Source of the DNA: an uncultured Senegalimassilia sp.
GTDB lineage: Bacteria > Actinomycetota > Coriobacteriia > Coriobacteriales > Eggerthellaceae
Direction: 5' to 3'
Assembly (NCBI GenBank): GCA_934661765.1
Contig: CAKUJT010000003.1
Coordinates: forward strand, 1-64,000
DNA: 64,000 nt
A program made the position numbers and the translations under genes. The notes beneath the pieces are model-generated. The model was not told where the DNA came from. It made no database searches and saw nothing but the letters and a program-made list of their open reading frames with translations. Below are positions 18,299-26,927 of the stretch, piece after piece (the stretch's first letter is position 1; the number at the start of each line of letters is the position of its first letter).

Positions 18299-19426
18299 TT
18301 ACCACTCGCTCGGCTTCGGGTGCTTCTCCCTCCATACCGTTAGCGCTTTCTCCACGGGGTTCATAAAGTCCCAGAATTTGTGCTTGCCGTAGGGCAGCCG
18401 CTTCAGGTTGCCCAAGGGTCCGTCGTCGCGTGTGTCAGCATCGAGCCAGGTCATCAGCACGGCGTAGCGCACCATGCTGCGGGGATATAGCGTGAAGAAC
18501 GATGCCGGACGGGAGTCGAGCTGCAGCCCTGGGAAGGCCCCGTCGTGCAGCCGTTGTGCCAGCATTCTGCGGGTCCCCTCGTCGGCCATGGTCTCTATGT
18601 TCCATAGCGTCCAGTCAAATGCCCAGTTCAGATAGTCTTGTTGCAGCTTGACCCAGGTATCGTCTGGCTGTTGCTGTAGGAAGTTTTTCATGCGGCAGAT
18701 AGCATCGTAAAACGCGATAGGCGCTTTCTCGCGCGAGCTTGAAACCGTGCCGCCGCGGCCCATGCGGTGGTCGATAAGTACCTCGTTCACCACTGCAAGG
18801 CGTTTTGCGAGCACTAGCGCTTGATAGGTGAACAACATGTCCTCGCTGTTAGCCAGGTCTTCCGGGAAGGTGAGCCCGGCGCCTCGGATGAACTCGGTGC
18901 GGTACAGCTTGTCCCAGGGCCACCCCATGAAGGCGGCGAACAGGTTTCCGCTCATGGCGCGCCAGCCGTCGAACGCGGCGGTTGGGGGCAGCTGGCTTTG
19001 CTTGAGTGCCCACAGGGGGTGCGTGAAGGCGCCCGTTGCGTTGTCCATTTCCTGCATGTCGCAAATGACGATATCGGCGTTGCCATCTGCAGCCGCGCGG
19101 TACAGGGATTCGATCATGGTGGGGTGGAACACATCGTCGCCATCGAGAAGCATGAAGTAAGGCGCACTCACCTCCTGCATGCCGCGGTTGCGCGCGGCGC
19201 CCGCTCCAATGCCGGCGGTTGAGATGACGGTGAATCGCGAATCGTTCTTCGCGAAGGTGTCGATAACCGCCGCGCTTGCATCCGTCGAGCCGTCTTCGAC
19301 GATGATCATATGGAGGGGGGGTACCGTTTGGCGAATGAGCGAATCCAGACATGCGGCAACGCAGGATTCCATGTTGTGAACGGTTATCACGACATCTACT
19401 GCAGCGTTATGGGGCTTCGTGCACAA
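18299..19426 (-). CDS. Glycosyltransferase family 2
   Basis: The GT-A signatures are VDVVITVHNMESC, VEDGSTDASA and LLDGDDVFHP. The open frame extends upstream to 19552, but TTG 19426 is the better start: it follows AAAGGA by eight bases, begins eight residues before the first conserved strand, and avoids overlap with the divergent TagO promoter. That gives 375 residues. It is an isolated minus-strand gene between two plus-strand operons, so it may be regulated separately. Confidence 0.85.
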   Translation of the reverse strand: MCTKPHNAAVDVVITVHNMESCVAACLDSLIRQTVPPLHMIIVEDGSTDASAAVIDTFAKNDSRFTVISTAGIGAGAARNRGMQEVSAPYFMLLDGDDVFHPTMIESLYRAAADGNADIVICDMQEMDNATGAFTHPLWALKQSQLPPTAAFDGWRAMSGNLFAAFMGWPWDKLYRTEFIRGAGLTFPEDLANSEDMLFTYQALVLAKRLAVVNEVLIDHRMGRGGTVSSSREKAPIAFYDAICRMKNFLQQQPDDTWVKLQQDYLNWAFDWTLWNIETMADEGTRRMLAQRLHDGAFPGLQLDSRPASFFTLYPRSMVRYAVLMTWLDADTRDDGPLGNLKRLPYGKHKFWDFMNPVEKALTVWREKHPKPSEW

Positions 19427-19532
19427 GGGAATCGTCCTTTCGCGCGTTTGTATGTTTGTGGCCTTGCTAGTATGACTGTTCGCGGGTCGGTTGTCGCAGA
19501 TGCGCTGCGTATGGATTACAGTAACTTTACAG

Positions 19533-19538
19533 TATAAT
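19533..19538 (+). promoter_or_regulatory. -10 hexamer TATAAT upstream of the TagO-like gene
   Basis: A consensus TATAAT lies 56 bp upstream of the chosen TagO start in the short divergent region. No convincing -35 hexamer stands at 16-18 bp spacing, so the promoter is tentative. Confidence 0.4.
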
Positions 19539-19593
19539 GACTTGTTATACACAGAGACAATGTAGTCGTTCGGGAAAGGTTGAGGTTTCGTTT

Positions 19594-20736
19594 GTGGCTT
19601 TGCTTCAGGTTGCCATAGTTTTCGCCACGGCGTTCCTTGTCACGTTCTGCGCGGTTCCCTTGTCTCGAAAGATCGCCGTCGTCTTGGGGGCGATCGACCA
19701 ACCGGGCTATCGACGCGTTAACAAGGGCCCCGTCCCCCGTTGCGGCGGAATCGCTCTGTACCTTGGGCTGTGCGCGGCTTTCCTCGTGGCGTACGTGGGC
19801 TTGCGGTTCTTCGGGTGGCAGCTGCGCGACTTATACACCTTGAACGGAATCAACTACATCGAGCTTTTCGTGGGCATCACCGTTATGTTCGCCGTTGGCC
19901 TTGTCGATGACGTTACGCGGCTTTCGCCGAAGATGAAGCTGCTTGGGCAGATTGTCGCCGCGTGCATCGTGGCTGCATCGGGCGTTTCCATCAGCATGAT
20001 CCATACCGCGTTCATGAACGCAGGTGGTTACTATGCGCTCGGGTGGCTCGACTTCCCTTTGACGGTGGCCTATCTGGTGGTTTTCGTTAACATCACGAAC
20101 CTGATCGACGGCCTTGACGGGCTGGCATCGGGTCTTGTTGCAATCGCTTGCTCAAGTCTGCTGTTTTTGGTTTGGCAACGCGGAAGCATGACCATGGCGC
20201 TAGTGTGCGTGGCGGTCATCGGCGTGTGCCTTGCGTTCCTTCACTACAACTTTTTCCCCGCATCGGTGTTCATGGGGGATTCCGGTAGCCATCTTTTGGG
20301 GCTTATGGTGGGCATCATCGCGGTCTCGGGCGTCGCCCGTGCGCAAGGCGTCGTGGTCATGCTTGCGCCCCTGGTCATTGCGGGTGTGCCCGTTTTGGAT
20401 ACCGTATCGGCCGTGATTCGCCGAATGCGAAACCATGAGCGCATCGACCATGCTGATTTCGGTCACATTCACCATCGATTGATGCGCGCTGGCCTTAGCC
20501 AGAAGCGTTCGGTGGCCGTGCTTTGGACGTGCTCGGCGTGTCTTGCGGTTGCCGGTTGTGTTATCGGCAGCTTTTCGGGTCCGGTTCAGGTTGTGGTTAT
20601 CGTGGCCCTTGGCTTGGCGCTATTTGCGGTCATCACGCACTTCGGCCTGTTCAAGCCGGTGCTGCGTCACCATTACGACAACAAGGGCAAATCCGGCCCG
20701 CGTTTGCCGCACAGCCAAGGAAAGCAGGTGAAGTAG
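19594..20736 (+). CDS. tagO: Undecaprenyl-phosphate N-acetylglucosaminyl-1-phosphate transferase (TagO/WecA family)
   Basis: It transfers a sugar-1-phosphate, typically GlcNAc-1-P, to undecaprenyl phosphate to start wall teichoic acid or related polymer synthesis. About 11 membrane segments are visible. Family motifs are present: VGLVDDVTRL, NLIDGLDGLASG and HIHHRLM (the WecA-type His motif, absent from MraY). I chose GTG 19594 (381 residues), which follows TTGAGG; an ATG 57 bp upstream lacks a ribosome site. The LCP ligase gene starts 3 bp after its stop, linking the first and last steps of polymer synthesis in one transcript. Confidence 0.9.
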   Translation: MALLQVAIVFATAFLVTFCAVPLSRKIAVVLGAIDQPGYRRVNKGPVPRCGGIALYLGLCAAFLVAYVGLRFFGWQLRDLYTLNGINYIELFVGITVMFAVGLVDDVTRLSPKMKLLGQIVAACIVAASGVSISMIHTAFMNAGGYYALGWLDFPLTVAYLVVFVNITNLIDGLDGLASGLVAIACSSLLFLVWQRGSMTMALVCVAVIGVCLAFLHYNFFPASVFMGDSGSHLLGLMVGIIAVSGVARAQGVVVMLAPLVIAGVPVLDTVSAVIRRMRNHERIDHADFGHIHHRLMRAGLSQKRSVAVLWTCSACLAVAGCVIGSFSGPVQVVVIVALGLALFAVITHFGLFKPVLRHHYDNKGKSGPRLPHSQGKQVK

Positions 20737-20739
20737 AGC

Positions 20740-21744
20740 ATGGCCGCTGAACCACAAAATGTTAGCGAAGAAGATAAGAGCAGGTCTACGCGCATGGCCG
20801 CCTATGCGGTTGCGGGCGTTGCTGCGTTTGCTATCGCGTTTGTCGCGCTCTGTTCCGCCTTGGGCGCGCTTGCCGATTCCCAGCAGCATTCCGACTCGCT
20901 GCAACTTTCCGTGGTCGAGCACAAAGACCCCTTTTATGTGCTGCTGATCGGGTCCGACTCCAGAAAGGGCACGGCCCTGTACACGGGCAAGGCCTCCGAC
21001 CACGCACAGCTGGATCAGCATGCCGATGTCATCACGCTGGTGCGCGTTGACCCGGTGAATTACCTGATCACCTTGGTGACGGTCCCGCGCGATACGGTTC
21101 TGCCTGGTGAATCGAGCAAAATCAACGACACGCTGGTAAGCGGCGAACCCATGGCAACCGTGGATGCCGTGGAACGCCTTACGGGTGTCGATGTCGATTA
21201 CTATCTGATGACCACGTTCACGGCGTTCGAGGACCTTGTCGATGCCCTTGGCGGCGTTACCGTCGATGTGCCCAAAACCGTCAAAGTCCCTGATCCTTCT
21301 ACCGCGGAAAACGTGACGGTGACCAAAGGCGATAACCAAACGCTGGATGGCTCCGAAGCCCTGGTGTTCGCCCGAGCCCGCAAGGAGTACGTCAACAACC
21401 AAGATGCCGTGCGTCAGGTGAATGTCCGTCAGCTTGAGCGAAGCATCATCTGCAACGTGCTCGATATGTCCAGCGAAAGCGAAGTCGATCAGGCGCTCAT
21501 CGACCTGCGTCGCAATACCACCACCAATATGGACATGGGCAAGCTCGGCTATCTTGCCGTGGATTTCGCCATGCATGAAGACGATGTCGTGCTGTATTCC
21601 TGCACGGGGCCCTATTCCGGAGATGTCAATAGCGGCGGGCTGTGGGTGGTCAACGCCGATACGGAGGCGTGGGGGCAGCTCATGGACGTTGTGTCTTCCG
21701 GTGGCGACCCGTCCGGCATCGTTGCCGAGCCGGCCATGCCGTAG
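20740..21744 (+). CDS. LytR-CpsA-Psr (LCP) family polymer-to-peptidoglycan ligase
   Basis: LCP enzymes move undecaprenyl-linked anionic polymers onto peptidoglycan outside the membrane. A short cytoplasmic N-terminus and one membrane anchor (residues about 18-45) precede the LCP domain, with LLIGSDSRKG, the D-x-I-TLVRVDP strand, VTVPRDT and FARARKEY...RQVNVRQ. The Asp/Arg set that binds the pyrophosphate is present. It follows TagO by 3 bp and precedes the second ABC exporter by about 70 bp. It is the first of three LCP genes in the window. Confidence 0.92.
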   Translation: MAAEPQNVSEEDKSRSTRMAAYAVAGVAAFAIAFVALCSALGALADSQQHSDSLQLSVVEHKDPFYVLLIGSDSRKGTALYTGKASDHAQLDQHADVITLVRVDPVNYLITLVTVPRDTVLPGESSKINDTLVSGEPMATVDAVERLTGVDVDYYLMTTFTAFEDLVDALGGVTVDVPKTVKVPDPSTAENVTVTKGDNQTLDGSEALVFARARKEYVNNQDAVRQVNVRQLERSIICNVLDMSSESEVDQALIDLRRNTTTNMDMGKLGYLAVDFAMHEDDVVLYSCTGPYSGDVNSGGLWVVNADTEAWGQLMDVVSSGGDPSGIVAEPAMP

Positions 21745-21813
21745 CGTCAGGCCCTCTATTCGCTTATGGTAATATCAACGTTTGCAAAAACGGTGTTTTG
21801 AACGGAGTAACGC

Positions 21814-22629
21814 TTGAGCACTCTTGGAACAATATTGAAGGACAACTGGGCATGGCGTAAGCAAATCGGCCGCCTTGCCCTGTTCGAGCTTGTGAAGAAA
21901 AGCCGCGGCGCGGTGCTGTCGTGGTCGTGGTTCTTCATCAAGCCGGCAATGTATATCTTCTGCTTTTGGTTCGCCCTGGATATCGGTCTACGCGTGGGCA
22001 GCGGGGCTGGGGAAGCTGGCGCCCCGCCGTACATCCTGTGGCTGTGTGCCGGACTGATTCCGTGGTTCTTCATGCAAGATATGTTGGGCGCGGGCATAGA
22101 CGTTATGCACCGTTACCCATACCTGGTGAACAAGATCAAGTTCCCGCTCAGCGGCATCTCCACCATTTTCACGAGCGCAACCATGCTTGTGCAGCTGATG
22201 CTTATGGCGGCGCTGTTCGTTATCTACTTTGCTTGCGGCATGTCGTTTGACGTGTATCTGCTGCAAGTGCCCGTGCTGTTGCTGATGATGTTTATATTCT
22301 GGGACATCGTTTCCATTATGTTCAGCCAGCTTTCGGCCATCAGCAAAGACGTGAAGAACCTTATGAACGCCATGTCCACGCCGTTTTTCTGGCTTTCCGG
22401 CGTCATCTTCAACGTGAAAAGCGTTCCCGTTGACTGGATTCAGGTCATTCTGTATTTCAACCCCATCACGTTTTTCGTCACCTCGTTCCGCGGGGCGTTT
22501 TACGACAAAACGTGGTTTTGGGAAGACCCGACGCTGTGTCTTGGCTTCGCGGTCGTTTTCGTGGTGACGTTGGCGCTTGCGCTGTTTGTGTACGGTAAGT
22601 TTAACGAGGAGGTGGCCGATGTCCTCTAA
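21814..22629 (+). CDS. tagG: ABC-2 teichoic acid exporter permease (TagG type)
   Basis: A 271-residue polytopic membrane protein with the TagG pattern, including LFELVKKSRGAVLS at the cytoplasmic entry and ILYFNPITFFVTSFR near the end. It starts at TTG after CGGAG. The stop overlaps the ATPase start by 11 bp, indicating translational coupling. This is the second complete exporter of the locus; the other is at 8848-11493. Confidence 0.9.
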   Translation: MSTLGTILKDNWAWRKQIGRLALFELVKKSRGAVLSWSWFFIKPAMYIFCFWFALDIGLRVGSGAGEAGAPPYILWLCAGLIPWFFMQDMLGAGIDVMHRYPYLVNKIKFPLSGISTIFTSATMLVQLMLMAALFVIYFACGMSFDVYLLQVPVLLLMMFIFWDIVSIMFSQLSAISKDVKNLMNAMSTPFFWLSGVIFNVKSVPVDWIQVILYFNPITFFVTSFRGAFYDKTWFWEDPTLCLGFAVVFVVTLALALFVYGKFNEEVADVL

Positions 22630-23416
22630 CGGTCAGCAGGAGTCGTTGGGCGATGCCAAAGCGAAGCACAAAACCAGCGTGAGCGATGAGGTGGTCATTC
22701 GCTTCGATCACGTGACGAAGACCTACAACCTCTACAAAAACGACCGGGGAAGGTTCCTCGGCATCTTCAATTACAAGAAGAAGGGCACCTTCCTGGGAAG
22801 CGTCAACGCCAGCGAGGATTTGTCCTTCGAGGTGAAGAAGGGCGAGGCGGTAGCGTTTTTGGGCCGCAATGGCGCGGGCAAAAGCACCGCGTTGAAGATG
22901 GTGACGGGTGTGACGCATCCGACGTCCGGCGAAGTTGAGGTCAAAGGTCGCGTTAGCGCGTTGCTTGAGCTGACCGCCGGCTTCGATATGCAGCTTACGG
23001 GGCGTGAGAACATTTCGCTACGCGGTCAGATCCTGGGTTTGACGCGCGCCGAGATCAAGGAACTCGAGCCCAAGATCATCGACTTCGCAGAGCTGGGCCT
23101 GTACATCGATCAGCCGATGCGTACGTACTCGAGTGGTATGAAGGCGCGCTTGGGTTTTGCGTTCGCAGTTGCGATCGACCCGGAGATCTTGGTGGTTGAC
23201 GAGGCGTTGTCGGTTGGCGACCGCGCGTTCCAGCGCAAATGCATCGCCCGTATTCGCGAGATCATGATGGACGAGAACGTGACGGTGCTGTTCGTCACCC
23301 ACACAAGCGCCACGGCGAAGGAGTTTTGCAGCCGCGGCATCGTGTTGGACCACGGCAAGAAGGTGTTCGACGACACCATCGAAGCCGCAACAGCGTATTA
23401 CGAGAAGAACTATTAG
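22619..23416 (+). CDS. tagH: Teichoic acid exporter ATP-binding protein (TagH type)
   Basis: A 265-residue ABC ATPase with LGRNGAGKST, the LLELTAGFDMQLTGREN segment typical of polymer exporters, YSSGM and ILVVDEALSVGD. It ends right after the ATPase domain, without the C-terminal extension seen in the other exporter ATPase of this locus. The ATG at 22619 follows GGAGG by six bases; upstream in-frame codons lie within the permease gene. It powers export of the lipid-linked polymer made by the neighbouring enzymes. Confidence 0.92.
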   Translation: MSSNGQQESLGDAKAKHKTSVSDEVVIRFDHVTKTYNLYKNDRGRFLGIFNYKKKGTFLGSVNASEDLSFEVKKGEAVAFLGRNGAGKSTALKMVTGVTHPTSGEVEVKGRVSALLELTAGFDMQLTGRENISLRGQILGLTRAEIKELEPKIIDFAELGLYIDQPMRTYSSGMKARLGFAFAVAIDPEILVVDEALSVGDRAFQRKCIARIREIMMDENVTVLFVTHTSATAKEFCSRGIVLDHGKKVFDDTIEAATAYYEKNY

Positions 23417-23443
23417 CATTGAATAAGGACGATTAGCAAGCCA

Positions 23444-25006
23444 ATGACACAAGTGGTTGATTTATTCTGGGATCGCTTTTATCTGTGCGTCGAGCTCGAC
23501 TCTGCTAATGGCGGGGTGCTTTTGCGTAACGGGTCGACTATCTGCGAGCCGGTACGATTCGCAGATGATTCCGATAATATCCTTCGCTTCAATGTCGCTA
23601 ATGCGGGCCATCGTTCTTTGTTAGGAAGAGGCGAGTGGTCTTTTTCTACGCGGGAGCAAGGAGTTGCTCCCGCGTTTTCGGACGACGTTTTGTTGAAGGT
23701 TGAGTCACTTTCTAAGCCTTTTTTCTTCTCGAAGTTTCACCAGGCGTTTATCGTTCGATTTCAAGTTCGAGGGGAGGTCTTTTCGCCGTCGGTCTCTCTT
23801 GTCGTTGGTTATTTCAAATCCGATAAGAACCCTGAGAGCAAGAGGTCGCTTGTATCGCTCGGGAAGAAGGGCTTGGCCTTTTCCTATCGTTGCTTACGTC
23901 TAATCTCACCAAAAAAAGAAAACCGTGTTCTGTTTATGTCTGAAAACAATGATCAGATGACGGGTAACTTGAAAGCTATTCACGATCGAATGGTCGAACG
24001 TAGCCTCGATAAGGAATTCGATATCTCGCTCAGTTTCAGAAATATCTTTTCCAAGCAAACAAACTTGTTCTCATGGTTTAAAACCCTAAGCAAAATCGCT
24101 CGCAGCAAGTATATCTTTATCGAAGATTACTCTCCGATATTTGCTGCAATTAACCTAGACAAGAAGACCGAGTTGATTCAGGTTTGGCATGCGGGTTTCG
24201 GCTTCAAGGCGGTAGGATTCGGCCGTTTTGGCATCGAAGGGTCACCTAATCCGTTTGCGTCGTGCCACAGAAAATACACCTATGCCCTTGTTGGAAACAG
24301 CAATCTTCGGGAAATATACTCGGAGGTTTTTGGCATCGAAAAGGAAGCGCTTCTGTCTACCGGAATGCCGCGACTTGATGGTTTTTTGGATTCCGGTCGG
24401 ATATCAGATTGTCGCACTGCTTTTTATGAGCGACATCCATCATTTGAAAGCAGGCGTATTGTCCTATTTGCGCCCACATATCGTGGAGCTGATCAGCTAA
24501 GTGCTTATTACGACTATACGAAAATCGATTTTCGAGCTCTGTATGAAATGTGCAAGGAAACGGATTCTGCGGTTATATTCAAAATGCATAGATTCGTGCG
24601 TGAGCGAGTTCCGATACCTGACGAGTTTTCCGATTTAATCGTGGATGAGTCAAGCTATCCGATTGAGTCGCTCTATTATTCAGCGGATGTGCTCGTGACG
24701 GACTATTCTTCATGCTTTTACGATTACCTTCTGTTGAACCGTCCGGTTGTCTTTTATTGCTACGATGAAGCGTATTACGAGGCTACTCGTGGTGTGCATC
24801 GACATGTTTCCGAAGTTGCACCGGGTCCGGTTTGCCACTCGTTCGACGAATTGATTTCGGTGTTGAACAAGGATTGTGTTGCGCCTAGCAAATCTAATCC
24901 AATGCTTATAGATAAGCACTTTGAAGATGCTGGCTATTCGGCAAGTGATTCTGTTATCGATATCGTCCTTCTAGGTAAAAGGGATGAGGACATATGCCTG
25001 CGTTAG
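23444..25006 (+). CDS. CDP-polyol:poly(polyol phosphate) transferase, TagF/TagB family
   Basis: A member of the CDP-glycerol glycerophosphotransferase family, which builds polyol-phosphate chains at the inner membrane face. The catalytic domain occupies residues about 190-480 and shows QVWHAGFGFK (catalytic His region), APTYRG and VTDYSSCFYDYLLL. Residues 1-150 form a separate beta-rich N-terminal region, as in larger TagF/TarL-like polymerases. The domain has no absolute donor specificity, so the polyol cannot be named from it. It overlaps the next TagF-like gene by 13 bp. Confidence 0.88.
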   Translation: MTQVVDLFWDRFYLCVELDSANGGVLLRNGSTICEPVRFADDSDNILRFNVANAGHRSLLGRGEWSFSTREQGVAPAFSDDVLLKVESLSKPFFFSKFHQAFIVRFQVRGEVFSPSVSLVVGYFKSDKNPESKRSLVSLGKKGLAFSYRCLRLISPKKENRVLFMSENNDQMTGNLKAIHDRMVERSLDKEFDISLSFRNIFSKQTNLFSWFKTLSKIARSKYIFIEDYSPIFAAINLDKKTELIQVWHAGFGFKAVGFGRFGIEGSPNPFASCHRKYTYALVGNSNLREIYSEVFGIEKEALLSTGMPRLDGFLDSGRISDCRTAFYERHPSFESRRIVLFAPTYRGADQLSAYYDYTKIDFRALYEMCKETDSAVIFKMHRFVRERVPIPDEFSDLIVDESSYPIESLYYSADVLVTDYSSCFYDYLLLNRPVVFYCYDEAYYEATRGVHRHVSEVAPGPVCHSFDELISVLNKDCVAPSKSNPMLIDKHFEDAGYSASDSVIDIVLLGKRDEDICLR

Positions 25007-26166
25007 TTAAGCAGTTTTGCTTGAAATCGGGCATTGCCGTATTGCGGGTATTTTATGCAGCAATTAAACGCATTACGTCGGTTCAGGAGAAGAAGTATCT
25101 GTTTGTCACGAAAGCAGCCAACGAGCCACCACTTGATTTTCGTCTTCTTGAGAAAGAACTGAAACAGAGGCATCCTGAATGTTCAGTGGTAATGCTTTGC
25201 AAGACCATGGACGACAGAATCTGCTATATCCCGCATATTTTTGTTCAGATGTATCATTTCGCCACGAGCGAGGTTGTCTTTCTTGACAGGTCATGTTTGG
25301 TCGCGCATGTTCTAAACCATCGCAATGATCTGCAGATTGTGCAGTTGTGGCACGCCTTAGGGTGCATGAAGAAATTCGGATATGCGATTCTCGGCACTTC
25401 AGAGGGCGAATCCGAGCTGATGGCAAGGACCATGCGAATGCATTATGGCTATACGGCTATAACGATCTCCTCGTTTTCCTTCTTGCGGGATTTTCAGGAA
25501 GGCTTTCGCACTGATGGTAGGAACGTCTATCAGATACCGCTTCCACGCACTGATTTGCTATTGAATAGCTCTGATGTCGCCGATATGAAACGGTCGGTAT
25601 GCGAAAGGCATCCGGAGCTTGGTGCTGGGCAAACGGTTGTGTATTGCCCGACGTGGCGCAAGGATGCAAACGCTTTTGTAAATGCCGCGGAAGCGTTGAT
25701 AGAGGCTTTTGCGGCGCGTGGAATAGCCTTGGTATGTTCGCCTCATCCTGTTTATGGAATGTCGTTCTTCGACGAGCGCATGGTCTTATATCCCGATTTG
25801 TCTACTCAAGAGCTGTTAACTGTAGCCACTGCGATTGTGACCGACTATTCTAGCGTGATTTACGAAGCGGGTTTGTTGGGGGTTCCCGTATACTTGTATT
25901 CGTATGATTGGGACGTTTTCAATCGAGCTAGGGAATTCAATCTTGATTTAGAAACAGACGTGCCAACCGTATTTTCTTCAGACCCCGACAGAATCGCTCG
26001 AGCAGCGGTTTCCGAAGAGTTTGATGAACAGGCCTTTAAACAGTTTGTGGCAAAAAATGTGGTTGCGCCGAAGAGCGGAACATGTTGTTCGGCGATTGTT
26101 GATCTGGTCGATGGACGCGTGTCTCCTGAGCTGAGGTGTCCAGAGGCTATGATACGGCAGCTTTAA
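24994..26166 (+). CDS. CDP-polyol glycerophosphotransferase family protein (TagB/TagF-like)
   Basis: A shorter family member (390 residues) with QLWHALGCMKKFG, VYCPTWRKD and VTDYSSVIYEAGLLG. It lacks the long N-terminal region of its neighbour, which fits a primase role (first unit, TagB-like) beside a polymerase; this division of labour is inferred. Its N-terminus contains a hydrophobic/basic segment consistent with membrane association. It is followed after 47 bp by the cytidylyltransferase that would supply CDP-activated polyol. Confidence 0.87.
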   Translation: MPALVKQFCLKSGIAVLRVFYAAIKRITSVQEKKYLFVTKAANEPPLDFRLLEKELKQRHPECSVVMLCKTMDDRICYIPHIFVQMYHFATSEVVFLDRSCLVAHVLNHRNDLQIVQLWHALGCMKKFGYAILGTSEGESELMARTMRMHYGYTAITISSFSFLRDFQEGFRTDGRNVYQIPLPRTDLLLNSSDVADMKRSVCERHPELGAGQTVVYCPTWRKDANAFVNAAEALIEAFAARGIALVCSPHPVYGMSFFDERMVLYPDLSTQELLTVATAIVTDYSSVIYEAGLLGVPVYLYSYDWDVFNRAREFNLDLETDVPTVFSSDPDRIARAAVSEEFDEQAFKQFVAKNVVAPKSGTCCSAIVDLVDGRVSPELRCPEAMIRQL

Positions 26167-26213
26167 GGTAAACAATGTAAATTGTTTTGGGATGACGATA
26201 AGGGAGTGAAGGA

Positions 26214-26918
26214 ATGAGTTCTTATCTGTTGTTGATGATGGGCGGAAGCGGAACCCGATTCGGCGCTGATATACCGAAGCAGTTTGTTAAGGTTTCTGAC
26301 AAGCCAATCTTTAGTTATATCGTCGAAAAGTACGAGAAGTCGAAATTGCTTGATGGAATGGTGATCGTATGCCACTCCGATTGGGTCGACTACACCAATT
26401 GCTGGGTGTCTGACTTGCAATTAGACATTCCGTTCGAAGTGGTAGCTGGCGGTTCGTGTCGTTCCGAGTCCGTCAAGAATGGCTTGGCTGCCGTTTCGAG
26501 ATACGCAAAGGATAACGATGTCGTCCTAATCCATGATGCCACCCATCCATACGTTGATGAAGATGGCGTTTCGGCCATCGTTCAGGCTACGGAACAGTTT
26601 GGCGGTGCCACTCTTGGTGAATGTCAGTACGACACCGTTTATCGCATGGACCCCGAAACCGGCATGATGGACGCAGTGATTCCTCGCGAGACGGTGGTCT
26701 CCGGGGCAAGCCCCGAAGCCTTCTTGTTTGGCAAGGTGTGGCCCATTTATAAAGAGGCATCTTTGGAGGAGCTTGAGCAGTTTACGTCTGCAGGTGCGCT
26801 TGCGCTGGCTTACGAGATTCCGATGAAGGTGGTTCCGACCAATCTTATTAACCTCAAAATTACGTACAGGCACGACATGGAAGTATTTCAAAAGCTGTTC
26901 CATGACTATTATTTCTAA
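26214..26918 (+). CDS. TarI/IspD-like polyol-phosphate cytidylyltransferase
   Basis: A 234-residue IspD-fold enzyme expected to use CTP to activate a polyol phosphate. The CTP-binding N-terminus MMGGSGTRFG...PKQF, the VAGGSCRSESV loop and the HDATHPYVDEDG segment match TarI-type ribitol-5-phosphate cytidylyltransferases. The isoprenoid enzyme IspD is less likely because the gene lies inside a polymer operon between TagF-like enzymes and a polyol-phosphate dehydrogenase. In known ribitol teichoic acid loci the partner dehydrogenase is TarJ; here it looks like GatD, so the activated polyol may not be ribitol. It is co-directional with, and 9 bp from, the next gene. Confidence 0.85.
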   Translation: MSSYLLLMMGGSGTRFGADIPKQFVKVSDKPIFSYIVEKYEKSKLLDGMVIVCHSDWVDYTNCWVSDLQLDIPFEVVAGGSCRSESVKNGLAAVSRYAKDNDVVLIHDATHPYVDEDGVSAIVQATEQFGGATLGECQYDTVYRMDPETGMMDAVIPRETVVSGASPEAFLFGKVWPIYKEASLEELEQFTSAGALALAYEIPMKVVPTNLINLKITYRHDMEVFQKLFHDYYF

Positions 26919-26927
26919 GGGTTAACG

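Noticed and set aside
26214..26918. Isoprenoid IspD as the function of the cytidylyltransferase
   Set aside because: The fold is the same, but position between TagF-like and polyol-phosphate dehydrogenase genes favours a TarI-type role.
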